In this document: one piece after another, positions 14,333 through 21,442 of the stretch | Position numbering within the stretch: the stretch's first letter is position 1 | Layout of the letters: each line of letters begins with the position of its first letter | From: DATFES01 sp035457725 | GTDB lineage: Bacteria; Pseudomonadota; Alphaproteobacteria; CACIAM-22H2 | NCBI GenBank assembly: GCA_035457725.1 | Contig: DATIBC010000076.1 | Span: 1-21,442 of the forward strand | Direction of reading: 5' to 3' | Length of the DNA: 21,442 nt | Position numbers and translations under genes: made by a program | The notes under the pieces: model-generated | Told to the model about the DNA's origin: nothing | The model's database searches: none | The model's input: the letters and a program-made list of their open reading frames with translations, nothing else

Positions 14333-14361
14333 CTTGTCGGCGCAAGGTCGGCGACTATACT
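14333..14361 (+). promoter_or_regulatory. Candidate housekeeping promoter of the sugar kinase gene
   Basis: CTTGTC at 14333-14338 and TATACT at 14356-14361 are separated by 17 bases, the ideal sigma-70 spacing. Transcription would begin near 14368, about 27 bases before the ATG at 14395. Confidence 0.6.
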
Positions 14362-14394
14362 GCAGCCGATTTTCGCCTGGCGAAGGGAAACGCA

Positions 14395-15393
14395 ATGACG
14401 GCGCCGCGTTATGACGTGCTCGGGATCGGCAATGCCATCGTCGACGTATTGGCGCGGACCGACGACGCGTTCCTTCGCCGGCACGGACTGGTCAAGGGAG
14501 CGATGACCCTGATCGACGCCGAACGCGCCGAGGCGCTCTACGGGGCGATGGGGCCGGGAATCGAGATTTCTGGCGGCTCGGCGGCGAACACGTTGGCCGG
14601 CGTCGCATCGCTTGGCGGCCGCGCCGCTTATATCGGCAAGGTGCGCGACGACCAGCTTGGCGCGGTCTTTCGTCACGACATTCAGGCCGCCGGCGTCGCG
14701 TTCGACTCGGCACCGGCGTTGGATGGTGCGTCGACGGCGCGCTGCCTCGTTCTCGTCACGCCCGATGCGCAGCGCACCATGCAGACCTATCTTGGCGCCT
14801 GCGTCGAGCTTGGCCCCGACGACGTGACGCCCGATCTCGTCGCCGCCGCGCAAATCACCTATCTCGAAGGATATCTGTGGGACAAAGCGGCGGCCAAAGA
14901 GGCCTTCCGCAAGGCGATGCGCGTTGCGCACCAGGGAGCGCGCAAGGTCGCGCTGACGCTCTCCGATCCGTTCTGCGTCGAGCGCCATCGCGCCGAATTC
15001 CTCGAACTCGCCGAGCGGCACGTCGACATCCTGTTCGCCAACGAGGCGGAGATCATCGCGCTTTACCAGGCGAAGGATTTCGCCGACGCGGTGGCGCAGG
15101 TGCGCGCGCATCGCCGCCGCATCGTGGTGGTGACCCGCAGCGCCAAGGGCTCGATCGTCCTCGCCGGCGAGGCGGTGCACGAGGTCGCCGCCGAGCCGGT
15201 CGCCCGCGTCGTCGACACCACCGGGGCGGGCGACCTCTACGCCGCCGGCTTCCTTTACGGGTTGACGCATGGCCGCGAGCTTGCGAGCTGCGCGCGCATC
15301 GGCTCGATCGCCGCCGCCGAAATCATCGCCCATTTCGGCGCCCGCCCGGAAGTCTCGCTCGACCGCCTTGTTCGCGAGAAATTGACCAATTAG
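14395..15393 (+). CDS. PfkB-family sugar kinase, adenosine kinase type
   Basis: This is an ATP-dependent kinase of the ribokinase/PfkB family that phosphorylates a nucleoside or sugar. The 332-residue protein begins YDVLGIGNAIVDVLART, a start typical of the bacterial adenosine kinase-like group, and has a Gly-rich substrate loop, ISGGSAANTLAGVASLGGRAAYIG. The PfkB signature with the catalytic base is D274-TTGAG-D280. Motif usage (TYLGAC, LSDPFCV, ANEAEI) favours adenosine kinase-like proteins over fructokinase, but the exact substrate is not provable here. AAGGGA at 14383-14388 lies 6 bases before the ATG. In-frame upstream sequence extends to 14059, but it runs across the opposite-strand gene and has no coding support. 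Confidence 0.92.
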   Translation: MTAPRYDVLGIGNAIVDVLARTDDAFLRRHGLVKGAMTLIDAERAEALYGAMGPGIEISGGSAANTLAGVASLGGRAAYIGKVRDDQLGAVFRHDIQAAGVAFDSAPALDGASTARCLVLVTPDAQRTMQTYLGACVELGPDDVTPDLVAAAQITYLEGYLWDKAAAKEAFRKAMRVAHQGARKVALTLSDPFCVERHRAEFLELAERHVDILFANEAEIIALYQAKDFADAVAQVRAHRRRIVVVTRSAKGSIVLAGEAVHEVAAEPVARVVDTTGAGDLYAAGFLYGLTHGRELASCARIGSIAAAEIIAHFGARPEVSLDRLVREKLTN

Positions 15394-15537
15394 CTCAAGA
15401 ACATACACGACAACAGTCGGAGCTTCCTGCGGGCCGCGAAAGGCTGTATGGTCCGCCCGCGTTTGGCGAGAGTCGGCCAGCCTCGCTCGCACAACCCCTA
15501 GCCCAAGAAAACCGCTCCTTTCTCGGCGCGAGCCAAG

Positions 15538-17367
15538 ATGCAGCTGCGCAATATCGCCATCATCGCCCATGTCGACCACGGCAAGACGACGCTGGTCGAC
15601 GCCTTGCTGAAGCAGTCGGGGACCTTCCGTGCCAATCAGCAAGTGGCCGAGCGGGCGCTCGACTCGAACGATCTCGAGCGCGAGCGCGGCATCACGATTC
15701 TCGCCAAATGCACGTCGGTCGCCTGGAAGGGCGTGCGGCTCAACATCGTCGACACGCCTGGCCACGCCGATTTTGGCGGCGAGGTCGAGCGCATCTTGTC
15801 GATGGTCGACGGCGTGGTGGTGCTGGTGGATGCCGCCGAAGGACCGATGCCGCAGACCAAGTTCGTGACCATGAAGGCGCTGGCGCAGGGGTTGAGGCCA
15901 ATCGTCGTCATCAACAAGGTCGACCGATCGGATGCGCGGCCGCATGCGGTGCACGACGAGGTGTTCGATCTCTTCGCGGCGCTGGGCGCCGACGAGGCAC
16001 AGCTCGACTTTCCGACGTTGTTTGCCGCCGGCCGTGACGGTTGGGCGGCGCGAAACCTCGACGATCGGCGCACCGACATGGCGCCGCTATTCGATCTCAT
16101 CGTCGACTATGTGCCGCCGCCCACGGCTGATCGCGACGGGATGTTCGCGATGCTGGCGACGACGCTCGAGTATGATCCCTATCTTGGGCGTGTACTGACG
16201 GGCCGCATTCACAGCGGCGCGCCGCGCGTCAACATGATGGTGAAGGCGTTGTCCGGCGACGGCGCCACGGTCGAGGAGGCACGACTGACCAAACTGCTCG
16301 CGTTTCGCGGACTCGAGCGCATCGCCATCGAGACGGCGGAAGCGGGCGATATCGTCGCCATCGCCGGGCTCACGCGCGCGACGGTCGCCGATACGATCTG
16401 CGCCGTCGAGGTGTCGACGCCGATTCCGGCGACGCCGATCGATCCGCCGACGCTGGCGATGACCTTTTCGGTCAACGATTCGCCGCTCGCGGGGCGCGAG
16501 GGAAGCAAGGTTACCAGCCGGATGATCCGTGAACGGCTATTGCGCGAGGCCGAGGGCAACGTCGCCATTCGCGTGAGCGAAACCGAAGACAGGGACGCGC
16601 TCGAAGTCGCCGGCCGCGGCGAACTGCAGCTTGGCGTATTGATCGAAACGATGCGCCGCGAGGGCTACGAAATGTCGATCAGCCGGCCGCGCGTGCTGTA
16701 CAAGAGCGATGCGGCGACCGGCCAGCGGCTCGAGCCGATCGAAGAGGCGCAGGTCGACGTCGACGAGGCGTATATGGGCGTCGTCGTCGACAAGCTCGGC
16801 CAACGCCGCGGCGAGATGATTGACATGCGTCCCTCGGGCGGCGGCAAGGTGCGCGTGGTGTTCCGCATCCCCTCGCGCGGACTGATCGGCTATCACGGCG
16901 AGTTCCTGACCGACACCCGCGGCACTGGAGTGATGAATCGCATCTTCCACGGCTACGCGCCGTGGAAGGGGCCGATCGAAGGCCGGCGCAACGGCGTGCT
17001 TGTCTCCAATGCCGACGGCGCGGCGGTCGCCTATGCGCTGTGGAATCTCGAGGAGCGCGGCGCGATGTTCGTCACGCCGGGAACGCAGGTCTACAAGGGA
17101 ATGATCGTCGGCGAGCACAGCCGCGACAACGATCTCGACGTCAACCCGCTCAAGGGCAAGCAGCTCACCAACATCCGCACCACCGCCAAGGACGAAATGA
17201 TCCGCCTTACGCCGCCCCGGCCGATGAGCCTTGAGCAGGCAATCGCCTATATCGCGTCCGACGAGCTGGTCGAGGTGACGCCGAAATCGATTCGGCTGCG
17301 CAAGCGCCTGCTCGACAGCAACGACCGCAAGAAGGCCGAACGCGCCGCCGAGGCCGAGGCGGGTTGA
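15538..17367 (+). CDS. typA: Translational GTPase TypA/BipA
   Basis: TypA/BipA is a ribosome-associated GTPase of the elongation-factor superfamily with roles in ribosome assembly and stress or cold adaptation. The 609-residue length is normal. The GTPase motifs are all present: AHVDHGKTTL (10-19), RGITI, DTPGHADFGGEVER and NKVDR. The EF-G-like domains follow, with GRGELQLGVLIETMRREGYE and GLIGYHGEFLTDTRGTG. The C-terminal BipA-specific part contains ALWNLEERG, the QLTNIRT loop and the ending LRKRLLDSN. The start is fixed by the conserved MQLRNIAIIAHVDHG, although the ribosome binding site is weak. The 144-base upstream gap shows no convincing promoter; a TATGGT at 15447-15452 has a poor -35. 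Confidence 0.99.
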   Translation: MQLRNIAIIAHVDHGKTTLVDALLKQSGTFRANQQVAERALDSNDLERERGITILAKCTSVAWKGVRLNIVDTPGHADFGGEVERILSMVDGVVVLVDAAEGPMPQTKFVTMKALAQGLRPIVVINKVDRSDARPHAVHDEVFDLFAALGADEAQLDFPTLFAAGRDGWAARNLDDRRTDMAPLFDLIVDYVPPPTADRDGMFAMLATTLEYDPYLGRVLTGRIHSGAPRVNMMVKALSGDGATVEEARLTKLLAFRGLERIAIETAEAGDIVAIAGLTRATVADTICAVEVSTPIPATPIDPPTLAMTFSVNDSPLAGREGSKVTSRMIRERLLREAEGNVAIRVSETEDRDALEVAGRGELQLGVLIETMRREGYEMSISRPRVLYKSDAATGQRLEPIEEAQVDVDEAYMGVVVDKLGQRRGEMIDMRPSGGGKVRVVFRIPSRGLIGYHGEFLTDTRGTGVMNRIFHGYAPWKGPIEGRRNGVLVSNADGAAVAYALWNLEERGAMFVTPGTQVYKGMIVGEHSRDNDLDVNPLKGKQLTNIRTTAKDEMIRLTPPRPMSLEQAIAYIASDELVEVTPKSIRLRKRLLDSNDRKKAERAAEAEAG

Positions 17368-17422
17368 GCGGGCGGCGAAGCGGTTTCCATCGAATCGGTG
17401 CGGCGCGGTAGGATTACCGGTT

Positions 17423-18745
17423 GTGGCTACCTGGTTGGAAAGCCTTCGCGTCTATCGCCAGCCGCGCCTGCTGGCCGTGCTCTTCATGGGCTTCGCCAGC
17501 GGGCTGCCGCTGCCGCTCACCTTCGGCACGCTCAGTTTCTGGCTGGCCGAAGTCGGCGTGTCGCGCACCGAGATCGGCCTGTTCGCGCTGGTCGGCATCT
17601 CCTACAGCTTCAAGTTCGTGTGGTCGCCGGCGATCGATCGCTTGCCGCTGCCGTTCTTCACCCGCGCGTTCGGGCGGCGGCGCGGCTGGGCGCTGTTCCT
17701 GCAAATTCTGCTTGCCGCCGCCATCGTCGCGCTCAGCGTCACCGACCCGCGCGCCAGTCCTGAGCTGACCGCGCTCGCCGCCGTCGCCGTTGCGTTTCTC
17801 TCGGCGAGCCAGGATATCGTCATCGACGCCTACCGCATCGAGCTGCTCCGGCCCGAAGAGCAAGGCGCCGGCGCGGCGGCGACGCAGTGGGGCTATCGGT
17901 TCGGACTGATGGCATCGACCGCCGGCGCGCTTTACATCGCCGAGTTCGGCGGCTGGACGGTTTCATTCGTCGCGATGGCGGGTCTGATGTCGGTTGGAAT
18001 GATCACGGTGCTGCTCACCGTCGAACCGCAAGTCGCCGGCGATGCGCTGGCGCCGATGCCGGGCGAAACCGCACGCGACCGCGCAGCAGAGTGGGTGCGC
18101 ACGGCGGTCGTGGCGCCCTTCGCCGATTTCATGTCGCGGCGGGGCTGGCTCGCCATCTTGATCTTCGTCGTGCTCTACAAATTCGGCGACGCGCTTGCCG
18201 GCGTGATGGCCAATCCGTTCTATGTCGCGATGGGTTTCTCGAAAATCGAGGTCGCCAATATCAGCAAGATCTTCGGCGTCGCAGCGACGCTCGCTGGTCT
18301 CGCCGTCGGCGGCGTCACGGTCTATCGTCTCGGGTTGTATCGCAGCCTGCTCGTCTGCGGCGTGCTGCAGATGTTGTCGAACTTGATGTATGCGCTGCAG
18401 ACGCTGGTTGGTCACGATGTGGCGATGCTGACGCTCACCATCGGCGTCGAAAACTTCACCGGAGGAATGGGCTCGGCTGCCTTCGTCGCCTACCTTTCAA
18501 ATCTCTGCAACCTCGCCTTCACGGCGACGCAGTACGCCCTGTTATCCTCGCTCGCCACCGTCGGCCGCACGACGCTGTCTTCCGCCGGCGGCTGGCTCTC
18601 CGAGGAGCTGGATTGGTTCTGGTTCTTCGTCGCCACGACGGGCGCGGCACTGCCCGGCGTGCTGATGATCGCCTGGCTGATGCGCCGCTTCCCGCTCTCC
18701 AGCGTTTCCGCGCCGCGCAAGCCGGCGCTCGCCGACGACGACTGA
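17423..18745 (+). CDS. ampG: AmpG-like muropeptide permease (MFS)
   Basis: AmpG is the inner-membrane major-facilitator permease that imports GlcNAc-anhydroMurNAc peptides released during wall turnover. The 440-residue protein has about 12 hydrophobic segments and the family's hallmark blocks: GFASGLPLPLTFGTLSFWL (25-43), FKFVWSPAIDR, GRRRGW, SASQDIVIDAYRIELL, YKFGDALAGVMANPFY with GFSKIEVANISK, and NLCNLAFTATQYALLSS. The shorter length compared with E. coli AmpG (about 490 residues) is common in alphaproteobacteria. The start is GTG at 17423, with AGGA at 17410-17413. It lies 55 bases after typA and 93 bases before ald on the same strand. No beta-lactamase or ampD gene is in view. Confidence 0.93.
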   Translation: MATWLESLRVYRQPRLLAVLFMGFASGLPLPLTFGTLSFWLAEVGVSRTEIGLFALVGISYSFKFVWSPAIDRLPLPFFTRAFGRRRGWALFLQILLAAAIVALSVTDPRASPELTALAAVAVAFLSASQDIVIDAYRIELLRPEEQGAGAAATQWGYRFGLMASTAGALYIAEFGGWTVSFVAMAGLMSVGMITVLLTVEPQVAGDALAPMPGETARDRAAEWVRTAVVAPFADFMSRRGWLAILIFVVLYKFGDALAGVMANPFYVAMGFSKIEVANISKIFGVAATLAGLAVGGVTVYRLGLYRSLLVCGVLQMLSNLMYALQTLVGHDVAMLTLTIGVENFTGGMGSAAFVAYLSNLCNLAFTATQYALLSSLATVGRTTLSSAGGWLSEELDWFWFFVATTGAALPGVLMIAWLMRRFPLSSVSAPRKPALADDD

Positions 18746-18838
18746 TTTTCGGCCCGGCGATTGACCCGCCGCGAGGCTGGCCGCACACTGACCAACGCCC
18801 CAAGTCGGGACCGGGGATCAACGACGGAGCGAGCGGCC

Positions 18839-19957
18839 ATGCTGATCGGCGTTCCCAAAGAAATCAAAAGCAATGAGAACCGCGTCGGCTTGGTGCCAGC
18901 AAGCGTGCGCGAGCTGGCGCTTCACGGCCACAAGGTGATGGTCGAAAGCAAGGCCGGCTACGGCATCGGCTTCGACGACGCCGACTACGCGGCCGCCGGC
19001 GCCGTCGTCGTCGCCGACGCCGCGGACGTCTTCGCCAAGGCGGAGATGATCGTCAAGGTCAAGGAGCCGCAGCCGCTCGAGATCAAGCAGCTGCGCGAAG
19101 GCCAGGTGCTGTTCACCTACCTTCATCTCGCGCCCGATCCGGCGCAGGCCAAGGGGCTGATGGAATCGGGCGCCACGGCGATCGCCTACGAGACGGTGAC
19201 CAACGATCGCGGTGGGCTGCCGCTGCTGGCGCCCATGAGCGAGGTCGCCGGCCGCATGTCGGTGCAGGTCGGCGCGCATTGCCTGGAAAAGCCGCAGGGC
19301 GGGCTCGGCGTATTGTTGGGCGGCGTGCCGGGGGTACCGGCGGCCAAGGTGGTCATCCTCGGCGGCGGCGTCTCGGGCACCAACGCGGCGCGGATGGCGA
19401 TGGGTCTCGAGGCGCACGTCGTTGTCGTCGACAAGTCGCTGCAGCGGCTCTACGAGCTCGACCTGCAATTCGGCTCGCAGCTCCATACCGTTTATTCGAC
19501 GCGCGACGCGATCGAAAACCACGTCCTCTCGGCCGATCTTGTCGTCGGCGCCGTCCTGGTGCCGGGCGCCGCGGCGCCGAAACTCGTCACCCGCGAGATG
19601 GTCAAAAAAATGAAACGCGGCTCGGTGATGGTCGACATCTCGATCGATCAAGGGGGATGCTTCGAGACCAGCCGTCCGACGACCCATGCGGCGCCGACCT
19701 ACATCGTCGACGAGGTGGTGCATTATTGCGTCGCCAACATGCCGGGGGCCGTGCCGCGCACCTCGACCTTCGCGCTCAACAACGCGACGCTGCCATTCGT
19801 CGCGGCGCTCGCCGGTAAGGGCGTCAAGCGAGCGCTCGCCGACGATCCGCATCTACGCAACGGGCTCAATGTCCATCGCGGCCGCATCACCCATGCCGCA
19901 GTGGCCGACGCGCTCGAGCTCGATTTCCAGGCGCCCGAGAAGGCGCTCGCCGCCTGA
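18839..19957 (+). CDS. ald: Alanine dehydrogenase
   Basis: Ald interconverts L-alanine and pyruvate with NAD in the cytosol. The 372-residue protein matches the family from end to end: MLIGVPKEIKSNENRVGLVP at the start, active-site K75 in VKVKEP, H96 in YLHLAP, an NAD-binding Rossmann motif in VVILGGGVSGTNAARMAMG, and SVMVDISIDQGGCFETSRPT. The ATG at 18839 follows GGAG at about 9 bases. An in-frame ORF extends upstream to 18761 (26 extra residues), but that part is polar, lacks family similarity, and the MLIGVPKEIK start is conserved. There is no Lrp/AsnC-type regulator nearby. The link to ampG upstream may reflect use of alanine from recycled peptidoglycan, which is inference. Confidence 0.98.
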   Translation: MLIGVPKEIKSNENRVGLVPASVRELALHGHKVMVESKAGYGIGFDDADYAAAGAVVVADAADVFAKAEMIVKVKEPQPLEIKQLREGQVLFTYLHLAPDPAQAKGLMESGATAIAYETVTNDRGGLPLLAPMSEVAGRMSVQVGAHCLEKPQGGLGVLLGGVPGVPAAKVVILGGGVSGTNAARMAMGLEAHVVVVDKSLQRLYELDLQFGSQLHTVYSTRDAIENHVLSADLVVGAVLVPGAAAPKLVTREMVKKMKRGSVMVDISIDQGGCFETSRPTTHAAPTYIVDEVVHYCVANMPGAVPRTSTFALNNATLPFVAALAGKGVKRALADDPHLRNGLNVHRGRITHAAVADALELDFQAPEKALAA

Positions 19958-20005
19958 CTTACGCCGCTTAATGAACGGCGACGGCGTTCCGCCGGCGCGC
20001 GCGCG

Positions 20006-21442
20006 ATGAGCACGCGCAATCTCGACGCCATCCTCAAGCCGCGATCGGTGGCGTTGATCGGCGCCAGCGCGCAGCCGCGCTCGATCGGCAACGTCATGGC
20101 GCGTAATCTGCGCACCGGCGGCTTCGCCGGGACGATCCATTTCGTCAACCCGGGCGCCGGCATCATCGAAGGCATCGCCGCCGTGCCCGACGTCGCCCAT
20201 CTGCCCGAAGCGCCCGATCTCGCGGTGATCGCCACGCCGCCCAAGGCCGTCCCCGGGCTAGTCGCCGAGCTCGGCGCCAAGGGAACGCGCGGCGTCATCA
20301 TCATCACCGCCGGGTTCGGCGAGCTCGACACCGCCGAAGGCGCGCGGCTCCAGCAGGCGACGCTGGATGCGGCGCGGCCGCATCTCTTGCGGGTCGTCGG
20401 CCCGAACTGCCTCGGTGTGCTGGCGCCCGGATCGGGCCTCAACGCGTCGTTCACGCACATCGCGCCGCGCAAGGGCGATCTCGCTTTTGTCACGCAATCG
20501 GGAGCGATGCTGGCCGCGGTGCTCGACTGGGCGACCGCGCGCGGCATCGGCTTCTCGCGCATGGTGTCGCTGGGGGGCATGCTCGACGTCGATTTCGGCG
20601 ACATGCTCGACTACCTGGCGCAAGACGGCGAGACGCGGGCGGTGCTGCTTTACATCGAGGCGATCACGCACGCACGCAAGTTCATGTCGGCGGCGCGCGC
20701 AGCGGCGCGTCTCAAGCCGGTTGTGGTGATCAAGGCCGGCCGCCACGCCGAATCGGCCAAGGCGGCGCATTCGCACACCGGCGCGCTCGCCGGCGCGGAC
20801 GATGTCTATGACGCGGCGTTCCGCCGCGCCGGCATGTTGCGCGTCGCCGATCTCGACGAGTTGTTCGACGCGGTCGAGACGCTGGCGTCGCCGCCGCCCT
20901 ATCGCGGCGATCGCCTCGCCATCCTCACCAATGGCGGCGGAGTCGGCGTGCTGGCGACCGACACGTTGATCGACCTTGGCGGCCGGCTGGCGGAGCTGTC
21001 GGCCGACACCATGGCCAGGCTCGACGCCGCGCTGCCGCCGACCTGGTCGAAAGGAAATCCAGTCGACATCATCGGCGACGCGCCCGGAGAGCGCTACAAG
21101 ACGGCGCTTGGCGCGCTGCTTGCCGACCGCGCCGTCGACGCGGTGCTGGTGCTGAATTGCCCGACCGCGGTCGCCTCGAGCGACGACGCGGCGGCGGCGG
21201 TGATCGAAACGCTGGGCGATACGCGCCAGCCGGTGTTCACCTGCTGGCTCGGCGCCGCCGCGGCGCAGACCGCGCGCCGGAATTTCGCCGAACATCGCAT
21301 TCCCACATACGAGACTCCCGACAAAGCGGTGCGCGGGTTCATGCATCTGGTGCGCTACCGGCGCAACCAGGAGCAATTGATGGAGACGCCGCCCGCCGCA
21401 CCAGCCGACGCGGCCGTCGACGTCGCGGCGGCGCGCGCGATC
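20006..21442 (+). CDS. NDP-forming acyl-CoA synthetase (acetate--CoA ligase family), 5' part
   Basis: The gene is open through the window end: 479 codons without a stop, so it is incomplete. The N-terminal CoA-binding domain has the family start LDAILKPRSVALIGAS and VVGPNCLGVL, followed by VTQSGAMLAAVLDWA. The ligase-CoA domain has AHSHTGALAGADDVYDAAF, in which H257 matches the phosphorylated active-site His of the archaeal ADP-forming acetyl-CoA synthetase alpha subunit, then LTNGGGVGVLATD. A C-terminal ATP-grasp domain is expected beyond the window. Such proteins form acyl-CoA from acid, ATP and CoA, or, if fused to a GNAT domain, act as protein acetyltransferases; which applies cannot be decided here. 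The start is ATG 20006, 48 bases after ald, with no clear ribosome binding site. Confidence 0.9.
   Translation, partial: MSTRNLDAILKPRSVALIGASAQPRSIGNVMARNLRTGGFAGTIHFVNPGAGIIEGIAAVPDVAHLPEAPDLAVIATPPKAVPGLVAELGAKGTRGVIIITAGFGELDTAEGARLQQATLDAARPHLLRVVGPNCLGVLAPGSGLNASFTHIAPRKGDLAFVTQSGAMLAAVLDWATARGIGFSRMVSLGGMLDVDFGDMLDYLAQDGETRAVLLYIEAITHARKFMSAARAAARLKPVVVIKAGRHAESAKAAHSHTGALAGADDVYDAAFRRAGMLRVADLDELFDAVETLASPPPYRGDRLAILTNGGGVGVLATDTLIDLGGRLAELSADTMARLDAALPPTWSKGNPVDIIGDAPGERYKTALGALLADRAVDAVLVLNCPTAVASSDDAAAAVIETLGDTRQPVFTCWLGAAAAQTARRNFAEHRIPTYETPDKAVRGFMHLVRYRRNQEQLMETPPAAPADAAVDVAAARAI

Noticed and set aside
14059..14394. N-terminal extension of the sugar kinase to 14059
   Set aside because: It would overlap the EI24-like gene and a good sigma-70 promoter; AAGGGA before 14395 and the conserved YDVLGIGN start support the shorter form.
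15431..15461. Inverted GCGGGC/GCCCGC pair in the kinase-typA gap as a terminator
   Set aside because: Only six bases pair across a long loop, with no T-run; such pairs are expected by chance at this GC content.
14257..15954. Minus-strand open frame of 565 codons antisense to the sugar kinase and typA
   Set aside because: It lies over two clearly conserved plus-strand genes, is rich in Arg, Asp and His as expected for a GC-rich shadow frame, and shows no recognisable domain.
18818..19852. Minus-strand open frame of 344 codons antisense to ald
   Set aside because: The composition is that of a reverse frame of a conserved gene, and no domain is visible.
20258..21376. Minus-strand open frame of 372 codons at the window end
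   Set aside because: The plus strand holds an unbroken acyl-CoA synthetase frame with strong motifs, including H257, so the minus frame is a shadow.

Overview
This GC-rich window (about two thirds G+C by eye) carries conserved housekeeping genes of the alphaproteobacterial type. The evidence is the hrcA-grpE-dnaK-dnaJ order followed downstream by dapB, a DUF2244 gene and nth, a dnaK promoter resembling the alphaproteobacterial RpoH consensus, and strong protein-level matches throughout. I cannot name genus or order; a Rhodospirillales- or Hyphomicrobiales-like bacterium would fit. There are no insertion sequences, CRISPR arrays, tRNAs or rRNAs, and no gene-free stretch longer than 170 bases. 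Coding density is very high, with several stop codons abutting or overlapping.

Layout. (1) 1-5286, plus strand: heat-shock block hrcA (3' part), grpE, dnaK and dnaJ, then a Mug-like DNA glycosylase overlapping the end of dnaJ. The dnaK leader holds a candidate RpoH promoter and a perfect 8-bp hairpin. The dnaK-dnaJ gap holds an odd set of direct and inverted copies of a short unit. (2) 5287-10143: a polytopic GT-C-type glycosyltransferase on the minus strand, diverging from three tightly packed plus-strand genes that together read as decaprenylphosphoryl-D-arabinose (DPA) synthesis: a UbiA-family phosphoribosyltransferase like mycobacterial Rv3806c, DprE1 and DprE2. (3) 10174-14237: dapB, a DUF2244 membrane protein (minus), nth (plus), and a minus-strand group of EI24/CysZ-like membrane protein, bactofilin and lipoprotein. 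(4) 14395-21442, plus strand: PfkB/adenosine-kinase-type sugar kinase, typA/bipA, an AmpG-like muropeptide permease, alanine dehydrogenase, and the 5' part of an NDP-forming acyl-CoA synthetase that runs off the window.

How the genes fit together. Block 1 is protein folding and its repressor. Block 2 is the most interesting: three enzymes that would build a lipid-linked D-arabinofuranose donor, next to a membrane glycosyltransferase that could use such a donor on the periplasmic side. This is best known from mycobacterial cell walls and is sparse in proteobacteria. The DprE1 homologue has alanine where the mycobacterial enzyme has the benzothiazinone-reactive cysteine. AmpG and alanine dehydrogenase could be linked through peptidoglycan recycling, but that is inference. 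The rest is ordinary metabolism, repair and envelope functions.
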